A stretch of DNA of 33,116 nt from Pseudomonadota bacterium (GTDB lineage Bacteria; Pseudomonadota; Gammaproteobacteria; Steroidobacterales; Steroidobacteraceae). Location: the NCBI GenBank assembly GCA_023391335.1, contig JAEWBG010000094.1:1-33116 (forward strand), written 5' to 3'. The position numbers and the translations under genes are program-made. Below, in pieces: positions 9,098-15,904 of this stretch (position 1 is its first letter; each line of letters opens with the position of its first letter). The notes under the pieces were generated by a model. The model saw nothing but the letters and a program-made list of their open reading frames with translations, had not been told where the DNA came from and did not search any database.

Positions 9098-10542
9098 GCT
9101 TCGGCCATTTCGGTGGGCGCCGCCTCCACGACACGCACAATGAAATCATCGCTCGCATCGTAGTACTCGTTGCGCACTTGCGCTCCTGTCTCAATCACTT
9201 CGAATCTCAATCCGCCAACTGTCGATGACGCGCCGAGCTCGATGACATGCGCGGCCTGCAAGAGCTCACGAGCATCGCGTATCGGCAACGTGCTGGTGCG
9301 AATCTCATGGCCGCCCGCGAGCGCGGTAACGACGTAATCGTAGAGTTGGCGATTGTTGAGCGAGAACGCACGCTCGAGCGCTTGCTCGACGAACAGGCGT
9401 CGACGTGACTCGCGATCGTCGGCAACGAACTCTTCGACGCTCGTGTTCACAGCACGTTTGCGTTCCAAGTTGTAGATCCGTAGCTGATCCGGATCCACGA
9501 AGCCGACGCTGAGAGTCGCGAACGAATCGGCGGCTACAGCGAAGTGGCGATCCTGCTCTTGTTCGTCCAACGAGGAGAGCTCTTCGAATGCATCGAGCAG
9601 CGCATGCTGAGTGCCCTCCGAGAAACTGAGCTGACGCAGCAGGATATCCGCGCGCCGCGTGAACCCGTGCAGCGATTGCCGCAGCGCAGGCAACATCACT
9701 TCCGCAGCGCTGTGCAATCGACTCTCGATTTGATCCAGGATCGTGAGATACACCGATCGCTTGTTGTCGACGACGAGTTCGGGCGCGAGACGCCGAAGTT
9801 CCTTCTCTACGGCCGCCTTTACAGCGCGACGTTGCGCACGCGCACTGCGCAAGAGACTGTCGAGTTCCTCGCGGTACTTCACCACGCTATCTTCTGAGAA
9901 GCGCAGCGCCAGATCCGGCATGAAGCGCTTTTCCATGAAGTCGAAGAACTCTTCGCTCGCCTTGTGAACGAGTTGCTGCGCTTCGACCTCTTTGATCAGC
10001 TGCCGCTTGCGATCTTCCAGCTCGCCGATCACGTCCGAGAAATCCGACACGATGCGCTCGGAGTATTCGTAAGCGTCGAGCAAATCGTAGGCTTCGTGCT
10101 TGTCCAAGAAGGATCGCAGCGCGCTGCAGGTGTTGCGCGTGTTGCGATGACGGGTACGGAAGCGTCCACCGGAAATCTCTTCCATTGGCTGCGTGAAGAG
10201 CCGGCCGATGCGCGAGAAGCTGTACGTACTCGTCAACGTCACTTCATCGACATGCAACTCGAGCCACCCATACTCGAGCAGCAGATTCAGCATCCACGTG
10301 GCCTGCTCGCGTTCACCCCGCACTGGAAGCGCGGTGTCGTCTTCCGAATCATCGAGCACGGGCGTGCGAGTGATGGCCTCCTCGAACGTCTCCATCACCA
10401 GCTCGCGGTTGATGACCCGGTGGTAATCGGCAAGGGAGCTGTAAAGACGCGAATAGAGCGCGCGCAAACACGCGACAACTTGCTCTCGGTATTTTCCCGT
10501 CAGCGGACGAAAGAAGTGAGGCCGGTCGGACGTGAAGAGCAT
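9094..10542 (-). CDS. jetA: Wadjet kleisin-like subunit JetA
   Basis: 482 aa, first gene of the operon. It opens with MLFTSDRPHFFRPLTGKYR and has an N-terminal winged-helix-like region (WMLNLLLEYGWLEL), a long central helical segment (about 180-260, ELEDRKRQLIKEVEAQ) and a C-terminal second winged-helix-like region. This resembles the JetA family known as DUF5716 rather than the DUF3375 type of type I Wadjet, which suggests a non-type-I subtype; that part is from memory and is the weaker claim. JetA is the kleisin-like bridge between JetC heads. No Shine-Dalgarno precedes the ATG; the base composition there is set by a GTGACGG heptamer array 10 bases upstream. Confidence 0.85.
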   Translation of the reverse strand: MLFTSDRPHFFRPLTGKYREQVVACLRALYSRLYSSLADYHRVINRELVMETFEEAITRTPVLDDSEDDTALPVRGEREQATWMLNLLLEYGWLELHVDEVTLTSTYSFSRIGRLFTQPMEEISGGRFRTRHRNTRNTCSALRSFLDKHEAYDLLDAYEYSERIVSDFSDVIGELEDRKRQLIKEVEAQQLVHKASEEFFDFMEKRFMPDLALRFSEDSVVKYREELDSLLRSARAQRRAVKAAVEKELRRLAPELVVDNKRSVYLTILDQIESRLHSAAEVMLPALRQSLHGFTRRADILLRQLSFSEGTQHALLDAFEELSSLDEQEQDRHFAVAADSFATLSVGFVDPDQLRIYNLERKRAVNTSVEEFVADDRESRRRLFVEQALERAFSLNNRQLYDYVVTALAGGHEIRTSTLPIRDARELLQAAHVIELGASSTVGGLRFEVIETGAQVRNEYYDASDDFIVRVVEAAPTEMAEA

Positions 10543-10551
10543 TGAGAATGC

Positions 10552-10656
10552 GTGACGGGTGACGGGTGACGGGTGACGGGTAGATTGCCTCAGCGAGGCA
10601 CAAGGTCAAGCTGCATCTTTTCTGACTATCTCCTAGTCACCAGTCACAAGTCACTT
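10552..10656. repeat. Palindromic heptamer element upstream of jetA
   Basis: Four perfect tandem copies of GTGACGG (10552-10579) are followed by a small hairpin (TGCCTC 10586-10591 with GAGGCA 10595-10600), a core, and three degenerate complementary heptamers beginning GTCAC at 10636, 10643 and 10650. The whole is an imperfect inverted repeat with a strict 7-base period in both arms. It fills most of the space between the jetA start codon and the groEL terminator, so any jetA promoter must lie within or beside it. Confidence 0.85.
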
Positions 10657-10659
10657 CCC

Positions 10660-10690
10660 AAAAAGAAAGCCCCGCATACGCGGGGCTTTC
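10660..10690 (-). terminator. Intrinsic terminator of groESL
   Basis: A perfect 11-base stem (GAAAGCCCCGC 10665-10675 with 10680-10690) with loop ATAC is followed on the minus strand by five T residues (10660-10664). It lies 25 bases beyond the groEL stop and should insulate the chaperonin operon from jetA. Confidence 0.95.
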
Positions 10691-10715
10691 GAGGCAAGTA
10701 ATCGACGTCAGTCGA

Positions 10716-12359
10716 TTACATATCCATGCCGCCCATTCCACCCATGCCGCCAGGAGCGCCATGTGAATGCTCGGCTTCTTCCTTCGGAGCTTCGGCGATC
10801 ATCACCTCGGTCGTCAGCAACAGGCCGGCAACAGAAGCTGCGTTCTGCAGCGCGAGGCGTGTGACCTTGGTCGGATCCAGAATGCCGAGCTCGAGCATGT
10901 CGCCATACTCGCTCGTTGCGGCGTTGTAGCCGAACGTGCCCTTGCCTTCTTTCACCTTCGCGAGCACGACTGCAGCATCTTCACCCGCATTGGTGACGAT
11001 CTGACGCAGCGGCTCTTCGATCGAGCGAGCCAGGATGCGGATGCCGAAGCCCTGATCTTCGTTCACAGCCTGCAGCTTCTCGACTGCCTTCTGTGCGCGG
11101 ATCAGCGCAACACCACCGCCAGGTACCACGCCTTCTTCAACGGCGGCACGAGTAGCGTGCAGCGCGTCTTCGACGCGGGCCTTCTTTTCCTTCATTTCGA
11201 CTTCGGTCGCAGCACCGACCTTGATCACGGCAACGCCGCCCGAGAGCTTGGCAACGCGCTCTTGCAGCTTCTCCTTGTCATAATCAGAAGTCGCTTCTTC
11301 GATCTGCGTACGGATCTGCTCGACGCGCGCCTTGATCTCGCCCGCCTTGCCCTTGCCGTCGATGATCGTGGTGTTCTCTTTCTCGACAACGATCTTCTTG
11401 GCTTCGCCGAGGTCATCGAGCTTCGCCTTCTCGAGCGACAAGCCGACTTCGTCGGAAATCACCTGGCCACCGGTGAGGATCGCGATGTCTTGCAGCATCG
11501 CCTTACGACGATCGCCGAAGCCCGGAGCCTTCACTGCAGCCACCTTCACGATGCCGCGAATGGTGTTGACGACCAGCGTTGCAAGCGCTTCGCCTTCGAC
11601 GTCTTCAGCCACGATGAGCAGCGGACGGCCAGCCTTCGCAATACCTTCGAGCAGCGGCAGCATTTCGCGAACGTTGGAGATCTTTTTGTCGTACAGGAGG
11701 ATGTACGGGTTGTCCAACTCGGCGGTCTGGTTGCCTTGATTGTTGATGAAGTACGGCGACAGGTAGCCGCGATCGAACTGCATACCCTCGACGACGTCGA
11801 GTTCGTTCTGCAGGCCCGAGCCTTCTTCAACTGTGATCACGCCTTCTTTGCCGACCTTCTGCATTGCATCTGCAATGGTCTGGCCGATGGAAGCGTCGGA
11901 GTTCGCAGAGATCGTGCCGACCTGTGCGATCGCCTTCTGATCTTTGCAAGGCTTCGACAAGCGCTTCAGCTCTTCCGTCGCAGCGGCAACGGCTTGATCG
12001 ATACCGCGCTTCAGATCCATTGGGTTCGCACCGGCAGCGACGGCTTTGAGACCTTCGCGGACGATCGCTTGGGCGAGCACGGTTGCGGTGGTCGTACCGT
12101 CACCGGCTTCATCAGACGTGTTGGAAGCAACTTCCTTCACCATCTGTGCGCCCATGTTTTCGAACTTGTCCTTGAGCTCGATTTCCTTCGCAACGGAAAC
12201 ACCGTCCTTAGTGACGGTCGGAGCGCCGAAGCTCTTCTCAAGCACCGCATTGCGGCCCTTCGGACCGAGCGTTGCCTTGACGGCGTTGGCAAGGATGTTC
12301 ACACCCTTGAGCATGCGTTGACGTGCGTCATCGCTAAAACGTACTTCTTTGGCTGCCAT
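10716..12359 (-). CDS. groEL: Chaperonin GroEL (Hsp60, 60 kDa)
   Basis: 547 aa, the normal family length. The start MAAKEVRFSDDARQRMLKGV, the nucleotide-binding GDGTTTATVLA and the C-terminal GGMGGMGGMDM tail are diagnostic. Fourteen subunits form the double-ring cage that folds proteins with ATP and the GroES lid in the cytoplasm. An AGAGG Shine-Dalgarno lies 10 bases before the ATG. It is the second gene of groES-groEL, separated from groES by 159 bases that hold a REP-type element, and is controlled from the CIRCE-bearing promoter upstream of groES. The antisense frame is open for over 500 codons, an artefact of codon bias. Confidence 0.99.
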   Translation of the reverse strand: MAAKEVRFSDDARQRMLKGVNILANAVKATLGPKGRNAVLEKSFGAPTVTKDGVSVAKEIELKDKFENMGAQMVKEVASNTSDEAGDGTTTATVLAQAIVREGLKAVAAGANPMDLKRGIDQAVAAATEELKRLSKPCKDQKAIAQVGTISANSDASIGQTIADAMQKVGKEGVITVEEGSGLQNELDVVEGMQFDRGYLSPYFINNQGNQTAELDNPYILLYDKKISNVREMLPLLEGIAKAGRPLLIVAEDVEGEALATLVVNTIRGIVKVAAVKAPGFGDRRKAMLQDIAILTGGQVISDEVGLSLEKAKLDDLGEAKKIVVEKENTTIIDGKGKAGEIKARVEQIRTQIEEATSDYDKEKLQERVAKLSGGVAVIKVGAATEVEMKEKKARVEDALHATRAAVEEGVVPGGGVALIRAQKAVEKLQAVNEDQGFGIRILARSIEEPLRQIVTNAGEDAAVVLAKVKEGKGTFGYNAATSEYGDMLELGILDPTKVTRLALQNAASVAGLLLTTEVMIAEAPKEEAEHSHGAPGGMGGMGGMDM

Positions 12360-12422
12360 GTGGATTCAACCTCTAAATGAAAAATCTTTGACTGGTACCA
12401 GCGTCTGGACTGTTTGAGTCTT

Positions 12423-12504
12423 GTCACTCCCGCGTAGGCGGGAGCCCATCTGTAATTTGTCGCGCTATCGCGCGAGGATGGATCCCCGCCTTCGCGGGGA
12501 TGAC
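12423..12504. repeat. REP/BIME-like element between groES and groEL
   Basis: Two hairpin-forming units in opposite orientation bracket about 37 bases: CCCGCGTAGGCGGG near 12430-12443 and CCCCGCCTTCGCGGGG near 12484-12499. The ends form GTCA...TGAC inverted termini (12423 and 12504). A third small hairpin, CGCGCTATCGCGCG, lies near 12460-12473. Units of the GTCATCCCCGCG type are widespread extragenic palindromes in proteobacteria. A near-palindrome (12502-12520) follows, reaching the groES stop. In the groESL mRNA this DNA could form stable stems that alter the relative stability of the two cistrons; that effect is inferred. Confidence 0.85.
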
Positions 12505-12518
12505 TCGACTCAGTCGAG

Positions 12519-12821
12519 TCACTTCTCGATGACGGCCATCACGTCTTCCTCGCGCATCACGAGGAGCTCTTCGCCGTCGACCTTCACTTCTGTGCCGCTG
12601 TACTTGCCGAACAGGATGTTGTCGCCGACCTTGACGTCGAGCGGACGCACTTCGCCGTTCTCCAGAATCTTGCCCTTACCCACGGCAATGACTTTGCCCT
12701 TGATGGGCTTTTCGGTCGCCGTGTCGGGAATCACGATGCCGCCCGGAGAAGTGCGCTCCTCTTCAAGGCGCTTGATGATCACGCGATCGTGCAACGGACG
12801 AATTTTCAGCTTGTCAGCCAT
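12519..12821 (-). CDS. groES: Co-chaperonin GroES (Hsp10)
   Basis: 100 aa. The sequence MADKLKIRPLHDRVIIKRL, the mobile-loop region EERTSPGGIVIPD and the roof-region KYSGTEVKVDGEE identify it. GroES heptamers cap the GroEL cage. A GATGAGG Shine-Dalgarno precedes the ATG. First gene of the operon, expressed from a sigma70-like promoter that overlaps CIRCE. Confidence 0.99.
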   Translation of the reverse strand: MADKLKIRPLHDRVIIKRLEEERTSPGGIVIPDTATEKPIKGKVIAVGKGKILENGEVRPLDVKVGDNILFGKYSGTEVKVDGEELLVMREEDVMAVIEK

Positions 12822-12909
12822 AGCTCAAACCTCATCAACATGAGTGTGCGGATTGGGGATGTGGGACGATTGGGATGAGGGCTCGGCTTCGGAAAGCCTC
12901 CGTGCGCCG

Positions 12910-12936
12910 TTAGCACTCACCCTAAGCGGGTGCTAA
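12910..12936 (-). promoter_or_regulatory. CIRCE operator (HrcA site)
   Basis: TTAGCACTC, a 9-base spacer, then GGGTGCTAA. The consensus is TTAGCACTC-N9-GAGTGCTAA, so there is one mismatch. It overlaps the end of the predicted -10 box and lies 89 bases before groES. HrcA bound here should repress groESL until heat shock. An hrcA gene is not in this window. Confidence 0.95.
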
Positions 12937-12963
12937 TAATAGGCGGCGAACTTCGAAATTCAA
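12936..12963 (-). promoter_or_regulatory. Predicted sigma70 promoter of groESL
   Basis: On the minus strand, TTGAAT (12958-12963), a 16-base spacer and TATTAT (12936-12941) form a good vegetative promoter. CIRCE begins within the last base of the -10 box, the usual arrangement for HrcA repression by occlusion. The start site itself is not visible from sequence. Confidence 0.75.
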
Positions 12964-13027
12964 GGCCGGCCGCGTACGTTTTTTCGATACGGCCCAGCGA
13001 TCGGCCTCCACGTCCGGTAGGTACGCG

Positions 13028-13390
13028 ATGAAGCAACCCGCTGATCCCTATGTAGATCTGGTCACCGCCATGACCACGTGCCCGGACGCGCAGAGCGCCC
13101 AGCGGATAGCGGTCGCACTCGTATCGGATGGATTGGCAGCCTGCGTACAGAGGATTGCCGGCTTGCAGTCGACTTATGTCTGGGACGGGAAACTCCAGGA
13201 GGAAGCCGAGGTGCTGCTGCTCATTAAGACAATTAAACCGGCCGTTCCCGCGTTGGCTCAGCGGATCCGCGTCCTGCATCCTTACGAGGTCCCTGAACTG
13301 CTCATCGTTCCGGTCGAGTCCGGGAACGAAGCCTATGCCCAATGGGTCCGAGATAACGTCCGTTTACCAGTCACGCCGCAGCCCGAATGA
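13028..13390 (+). CDS. cutA: CutA1-family protein (divalent cation tolerance)
   Basis: 120 aa. The family landmarks are TTCPDAQSAQRIAVALV, LAACVQRI, STYVWDGKLQEEAEVLLLIK and RIRVLHPYEVPELL. CutA1 forms very stable trimers resembling PII; the name comes from copper tolerance, but its biochemical role is still unclear. The gene is divergent from groES and its stop overlaps the ATG of the next gene (ATGA). In related bacteria cutA sits next to dsbD, as it does here in modified form. Confidence 0.95.
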   Translation: MKQPADPYVDLVTAMTTCPDAQSAQRIAVALVSDGLAACVQRIAGLQSTYVWDGKLQEEAEVLLLIKTIKPAVPALAQRIRVLHPYEVPELLIVPVESGNEAYAQWVRDNVRLPVTPQPE

Positions 13391-13866
13391 ACCGCCTCAA
13401 GTACAGATGCATTTTGTTTGCCCTATTAGCCACCTTGGCAGCGAATGCGTCTGCGGGCGAGGCGGCCTCCACGGCGCTGCGGAACTTCGGTGCCCCCTCC
13501 GTACAATCGCACGATGAATTCCTGCCGGTGGATGAGGCGTTTGACCTGACCGCGCGCGCAAAGGACGCCCACTCGATCGTCCTTACGTGGATCATCGCTC
13601 CCGGGTACTACCTCTATCGGCACCGGATCTCGGTCGCATCGGACATGCCGAATCTGCGTTTGGGGACGATGGAGCTGCCGAAGGGTGAGCGAAAACACGA
13701 CGAGTACTTTGGAGACGTCCAGGTCTACTACGAAGTACTGGATGCCACCTTGCCGGTGACCTCAAAGGCCGGGAAGGTGTCGTTCAACATCACCTACCAG
13801 GGCTGCGCCGAGGCAGGCCTCTGCTACAACCCCGTCACCAAGCATCTGACGGTCGAGCTCCCGTAG
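13387..13866 (+). CDS. Stand-alone DsbD alpha-domain (DsbD N-terminal domain protein)
   Basis: 159 aa, with a signal peptide (about 1-23) and the immunoglobulin-like DsbD-alpha fold: the domain's redox cysteines are C140 and C146 in YQGCAEAGLCYNP. DsbD normally continues with an eight-helix membrane domain that carries electrons across the inner membrane and a periplasmic thioredoxin domain. Here the protein ends straight after the alpha domain, and the 57 bases before the next gene hold no remnant of the rest, so this is not a simple frameshift. It is followed by a TlpA-like thioredoxin. Either the two receive electrons from a separate CcdA-type transporter or this protein has another periplasmic role. 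It overlaps cutA by 4 bases. Confidence 0.88.
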   Translation: MNRLKYRCILFALLATLAANASAGEAASTALRNFGAPSVQSHDEFLPVDEAFDLTARAKDAHSIVLTWIIAPGYYLYRHRISVASDMPNLRLGTMELPKGERKHDEYFGDVQVYYEVLDATLPVTSKAGKVSFNITYQGCAEAGLCYNPVTKHLTVELP

Positions 13867-13923
13867 TCACAAATCGGGAACCGGTCCGGTCTATTCGATA
13901 TTCGCTTCTTCGATGTTGCCCTT

Positions 13924-14598
13924 ATGAAATCGCTCGCCCTCATCGCACTTGCCCTAGCAGCCGCCGTCGCAGGATTTGTGACCTATCGCTATGCGGTCGC
14001 TCCGCCGGCAGTCACGGCGGCGGCCAAGGACTCGGCTGAACCGGCCAAGACACCTGCTCACCCGGTGACCGACGAGTCGGTCACCTCAACTACGGACGCA
14101 GACACCTCCATCCCGGAGACGCTGCCGGACTTCACGTTGATGGATCGCGACGGAGCCATGAAGTCGATCCGCAGCTGGCCCGGCAAATCGATGATCGTGA
14201 ACTTCTGGGCCACTTGGTGCGGACCCTGCCGGCAAGAGATTCCCTTCTTAAAAGAGCTGCAGCACGAGCGCGGCAAGGATGGCTTTCAGCTCGTGGGGGT
14301 GGCAGTGGACGTCCGCGAAGATGTTCTCAAATACGCCGATAAGATCGGCATCGACTACCCCTTGCTGATGGGCGAGCAGGACGCATTCGAGGCCGTTTCT
14401 AAGTTCGGGCTTGCCTCGACCGGCTTCCCGTTCACCGTATTCACCGACAAAGATGCACGCATCGTCGTCACGCACCTGGGCGAACTGAAGCCTGCTCAAG
14501 CGAAGATCATTTTGGATGCAGTCTCGCGCGTGAACGCCGGCGAACTCACCCCAGTGCAGGCCCGCACCGTTGTAGCCAAGCAACTCGCCGCGGCCTAA
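13924..14598 (+). CDS. TlpA/ResA-like periplasmic thiol-disulfide oxidoreductase
   Basis: 224 aa. An N-terminal signal anchor (about 3-20) and a low-complexity Ala/Pro/Thr linker (25-65) lead to a thioredoxin-fold domain with WCGPC at 98-102 (ATWCGPCRQEIPFLKEL) and the cis-proline region STGFPFTVF. Such proteins are membrane-tethered periplasmic reductants for cytochrome c maturation or other thiol substrates. It follows the DsbD-alpha gene by 57 bases, which suggests a shared redox pathway. The exact substrate cannot be read from sequence. Confidence 0.92.
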   Translation: MKSLALIALALAAAVAGFVTYRYAVAPPAVTAAAKDSAEPAKTPAHPVTDESVTSTTDADTSIPETLPDFTLMDRDGAMKSIRSWPGKSMIVNFWATWCGPCRQEIPFLKELQHERGKDGFQLVGVAVDVREDVLKYADKIGIDYPLLMGEQDAFEAVSKFGLASTGFPFTVFTDKDARIVVTHLGELKPAQAKIILDAVSRVNAGELTPVQARTVVAKQLAAA

Positions 14599-14829
14599 GT
14601 CTTTCCGCTCTCCGTCGAGCCCGCAGAAATTCGGCGGGAATCCATCAAATCTTCGAAATAGCGCGGCCGACGGCTCGCGCCTGCGCTGTTGTGTTGCCGC
14701 AATTGGGCGCGGATCAGGGAAATGCGACGTGGGTTGGGCGGATAAGATTCGGCAATTGCGCACGAATATGGTTAAATCCGCCGCCATCTTCGAACAAGTC
14801 ACTTTTGGCGCGCATCGCACCCAAGGCCC

Positions 14830-15276
14830 ATGGCCCATCTGCTGCTTCTTAACGGTCCCAATCTGAATCTGCTCGGCACGCGCGAGCCCGGGGTCTATGG
14901 GGCGGTCACATTGGAGCAGATTTCAGTGCGCTGCGCCGCGCTCGCCGCCGAATTCGGTCATCACCTTTCGGCCTTTCAGAGCAACGCCGAAGCCGAACTC
15001 ATCACTCGTATTCATGAGGCCCCCGCATCGCATGTAGCTTTCATCATCTTCAATCCTGCCGCGTTCACCCATACCAGCGTCGCCCTGCGCGATGCGCTGC
15101 TTGCGGTGAAGATTCCCTTCATCGAAGTGCACTTGAGCAACGTGTACGCGCGCGAATCATTTCGTCATCACTCGTATTTTTCCGATATAGCTCTGGGCAC
15201 GATTACGGGCCTAGGCGCGATGGGCTATGAGCTGGCGCTGCGTGCTGCCAGTCATCATTTAGCCGCTCGCAGTTAA
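14830..15276 (+). CDS. aroQ: Type II 3-dehydroquinate dehydratase
   Basis: 148 aa. It catalyses the third step of the shikimate pathway, dehydrating 3-dehydroquinate. Active-site landmarks are present: NGPNLNLLGTREPGVYG with the lid Arg and Tyr, FIIFNPAAFTHTSVALRD, IEVHLSN with the catalytic His, and the second Arg in ARESFRHHSYFS. The common NHEG motif reads NAEA here, a variation seen in other active members. The gene opens the aroQ-accB-accC cluster typical of gammaproteobacteria, with 23 bases to accB. The preceding 231 bases hold no gene and probably the promoter. Confidence 0.97.
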   Translation: MAHLLLLNGPNLNLLGTREPGVYGAVTLEQISVRCAALAAEFGHHLSAFQSNAEAELITRIHEAPASHVAFIIFNPAAFTHTSVALRDALLAVKIPFIEVHLSNVYARESFRHHSYFSDIALGTITGLGAMGYELALRAASHHLAARS

Positions 15277-15299
15277 GGAAAAGAACAAGAGGTCATTGC

Positions 15300-15776
15300 A
15301 TGGACATTCGTAAGGTCAAGAAACTCATCGAACTGCTCGAAGAATCGGGGATCGCTGAAATCGAAATCAGCGAGGGAGAAGAGTCGGTCCGCATCAGCCG
15401 CTATCCAACCGGCGCTGCGGCCGCTCAGCAAGTGGTGCATTACGCGCCGGCACCCGCTCAACAGGTTGCGCCGGCTGCAGCGCCCGCGCCGGTGCAAGTC
15501 GCGCAGGCAGCAACGGCAAGCGCAGCTCCGCCCAATCGCGCGGATAACACCGTCACGGCACCGATGGTGGGCACGTTCTATTCCGCAGCGACGCCGGGAG
15601 CAAAGCCGTTTGTGGACATCGGCAGCGAAGTCAACATCGGCGACACGCTCTGCATCATCGAAGCAATGAAGATGATGAACCAGATCGAGTCGGACAAAGC
15701 AGGCCGCGTCACCGGCGTGCTGGTCAAGAATGGCGAGCCGGTCGAATTCGGCCAACCGCTGTTCATCATCGAGTAA
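15300..15776 (+). CDS. accB: Biotin carboxyl carrier protein of acetyl-CoA carboxylase
   Basis: 158 aa. An N-terminal segment (MDIRKVKKLIELLEESGIAE) is followed by an Ala/Pro/Gln-rich flexible linker (about 37-80) and the biotinyl domain, with the biotinylated lysine K124 in IEAMKMMN. AccB carries CO2 from biotin carboxylase to the carboxyltransferase in the first step of fatty-acid synthesis. An AAGAGGTC Shine-Dalgarno precedes the ATG. accB and accC are co-directional, with a palindromic repeat filling the space between them. Confidence 0.98.
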   Translation: MDIRKVKKLIELLEESGIAEIEISEGEESVRISRYPTGAAAAQQVVHYAPAPAQQVAPAAAPAPVQVAQAATASAAPPNRADNTVTAPMVGTFYSAATPGAKPFVDIGSEVNIGDTLCIIEAMKMMNQIESDKAGRVTGVLVKNGEPVEFGQPLFIIE

Positions 15777-15787
15777 GACGGAATATC

Positions 15788-15884
15788 TCCACGGAGATCA
15801 CAGAGAACACGGAGGGCGAACGGCGAAAGCCGTTCCTGAAAGACTCCGAGTTTCTATCTCCGTGCGCTCCGTGTACTCCGTGGA
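15788..15884. repeat. Palindromic nonamer element between accB and accC
   Basis: Two 27-base arms (15788-15814 and 15858-15884) are inverted complements with 22 of 27 matches. Each arm contains three 9-base words of the form CACGGAGNN. Between them a perfect 7-base stem, GAACGGC / GCCGTTC (15818-15824 with 15829-15835), closes a GAAA tetraloop of the stable GNRA class. The element starts 12 bases after accB and ends 20 bases before accC, so it lies within their presumed common transcript. Confidence 0.92.
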
Positions 15885-15904
15885 AATTAATCTCCTAAGA
15901 AACC

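Noticed and set aside
10767..12380. A 537-codon plus-strand ORF opposite groEL
   Set aside because: It lies wholly antisense to intact groEL; long antisense frames are common opposite highly codon-biased genes, and the product shows no recognisable domain.
13867..13923. Frameshifted remainder of dsbD after the alpha domain
   Set aside because: Only 57 bases separate the stop from the next gene, and no frame there continues a DsbD membrane domain.
14599..14829. A tRNA or small RNA gene between tlpA and aroQ
   Set aside because: No cloverleaf, T-loop consensus or terminator hairpin with T-tract could be made out; it is treated as a promoter-containing spacer.
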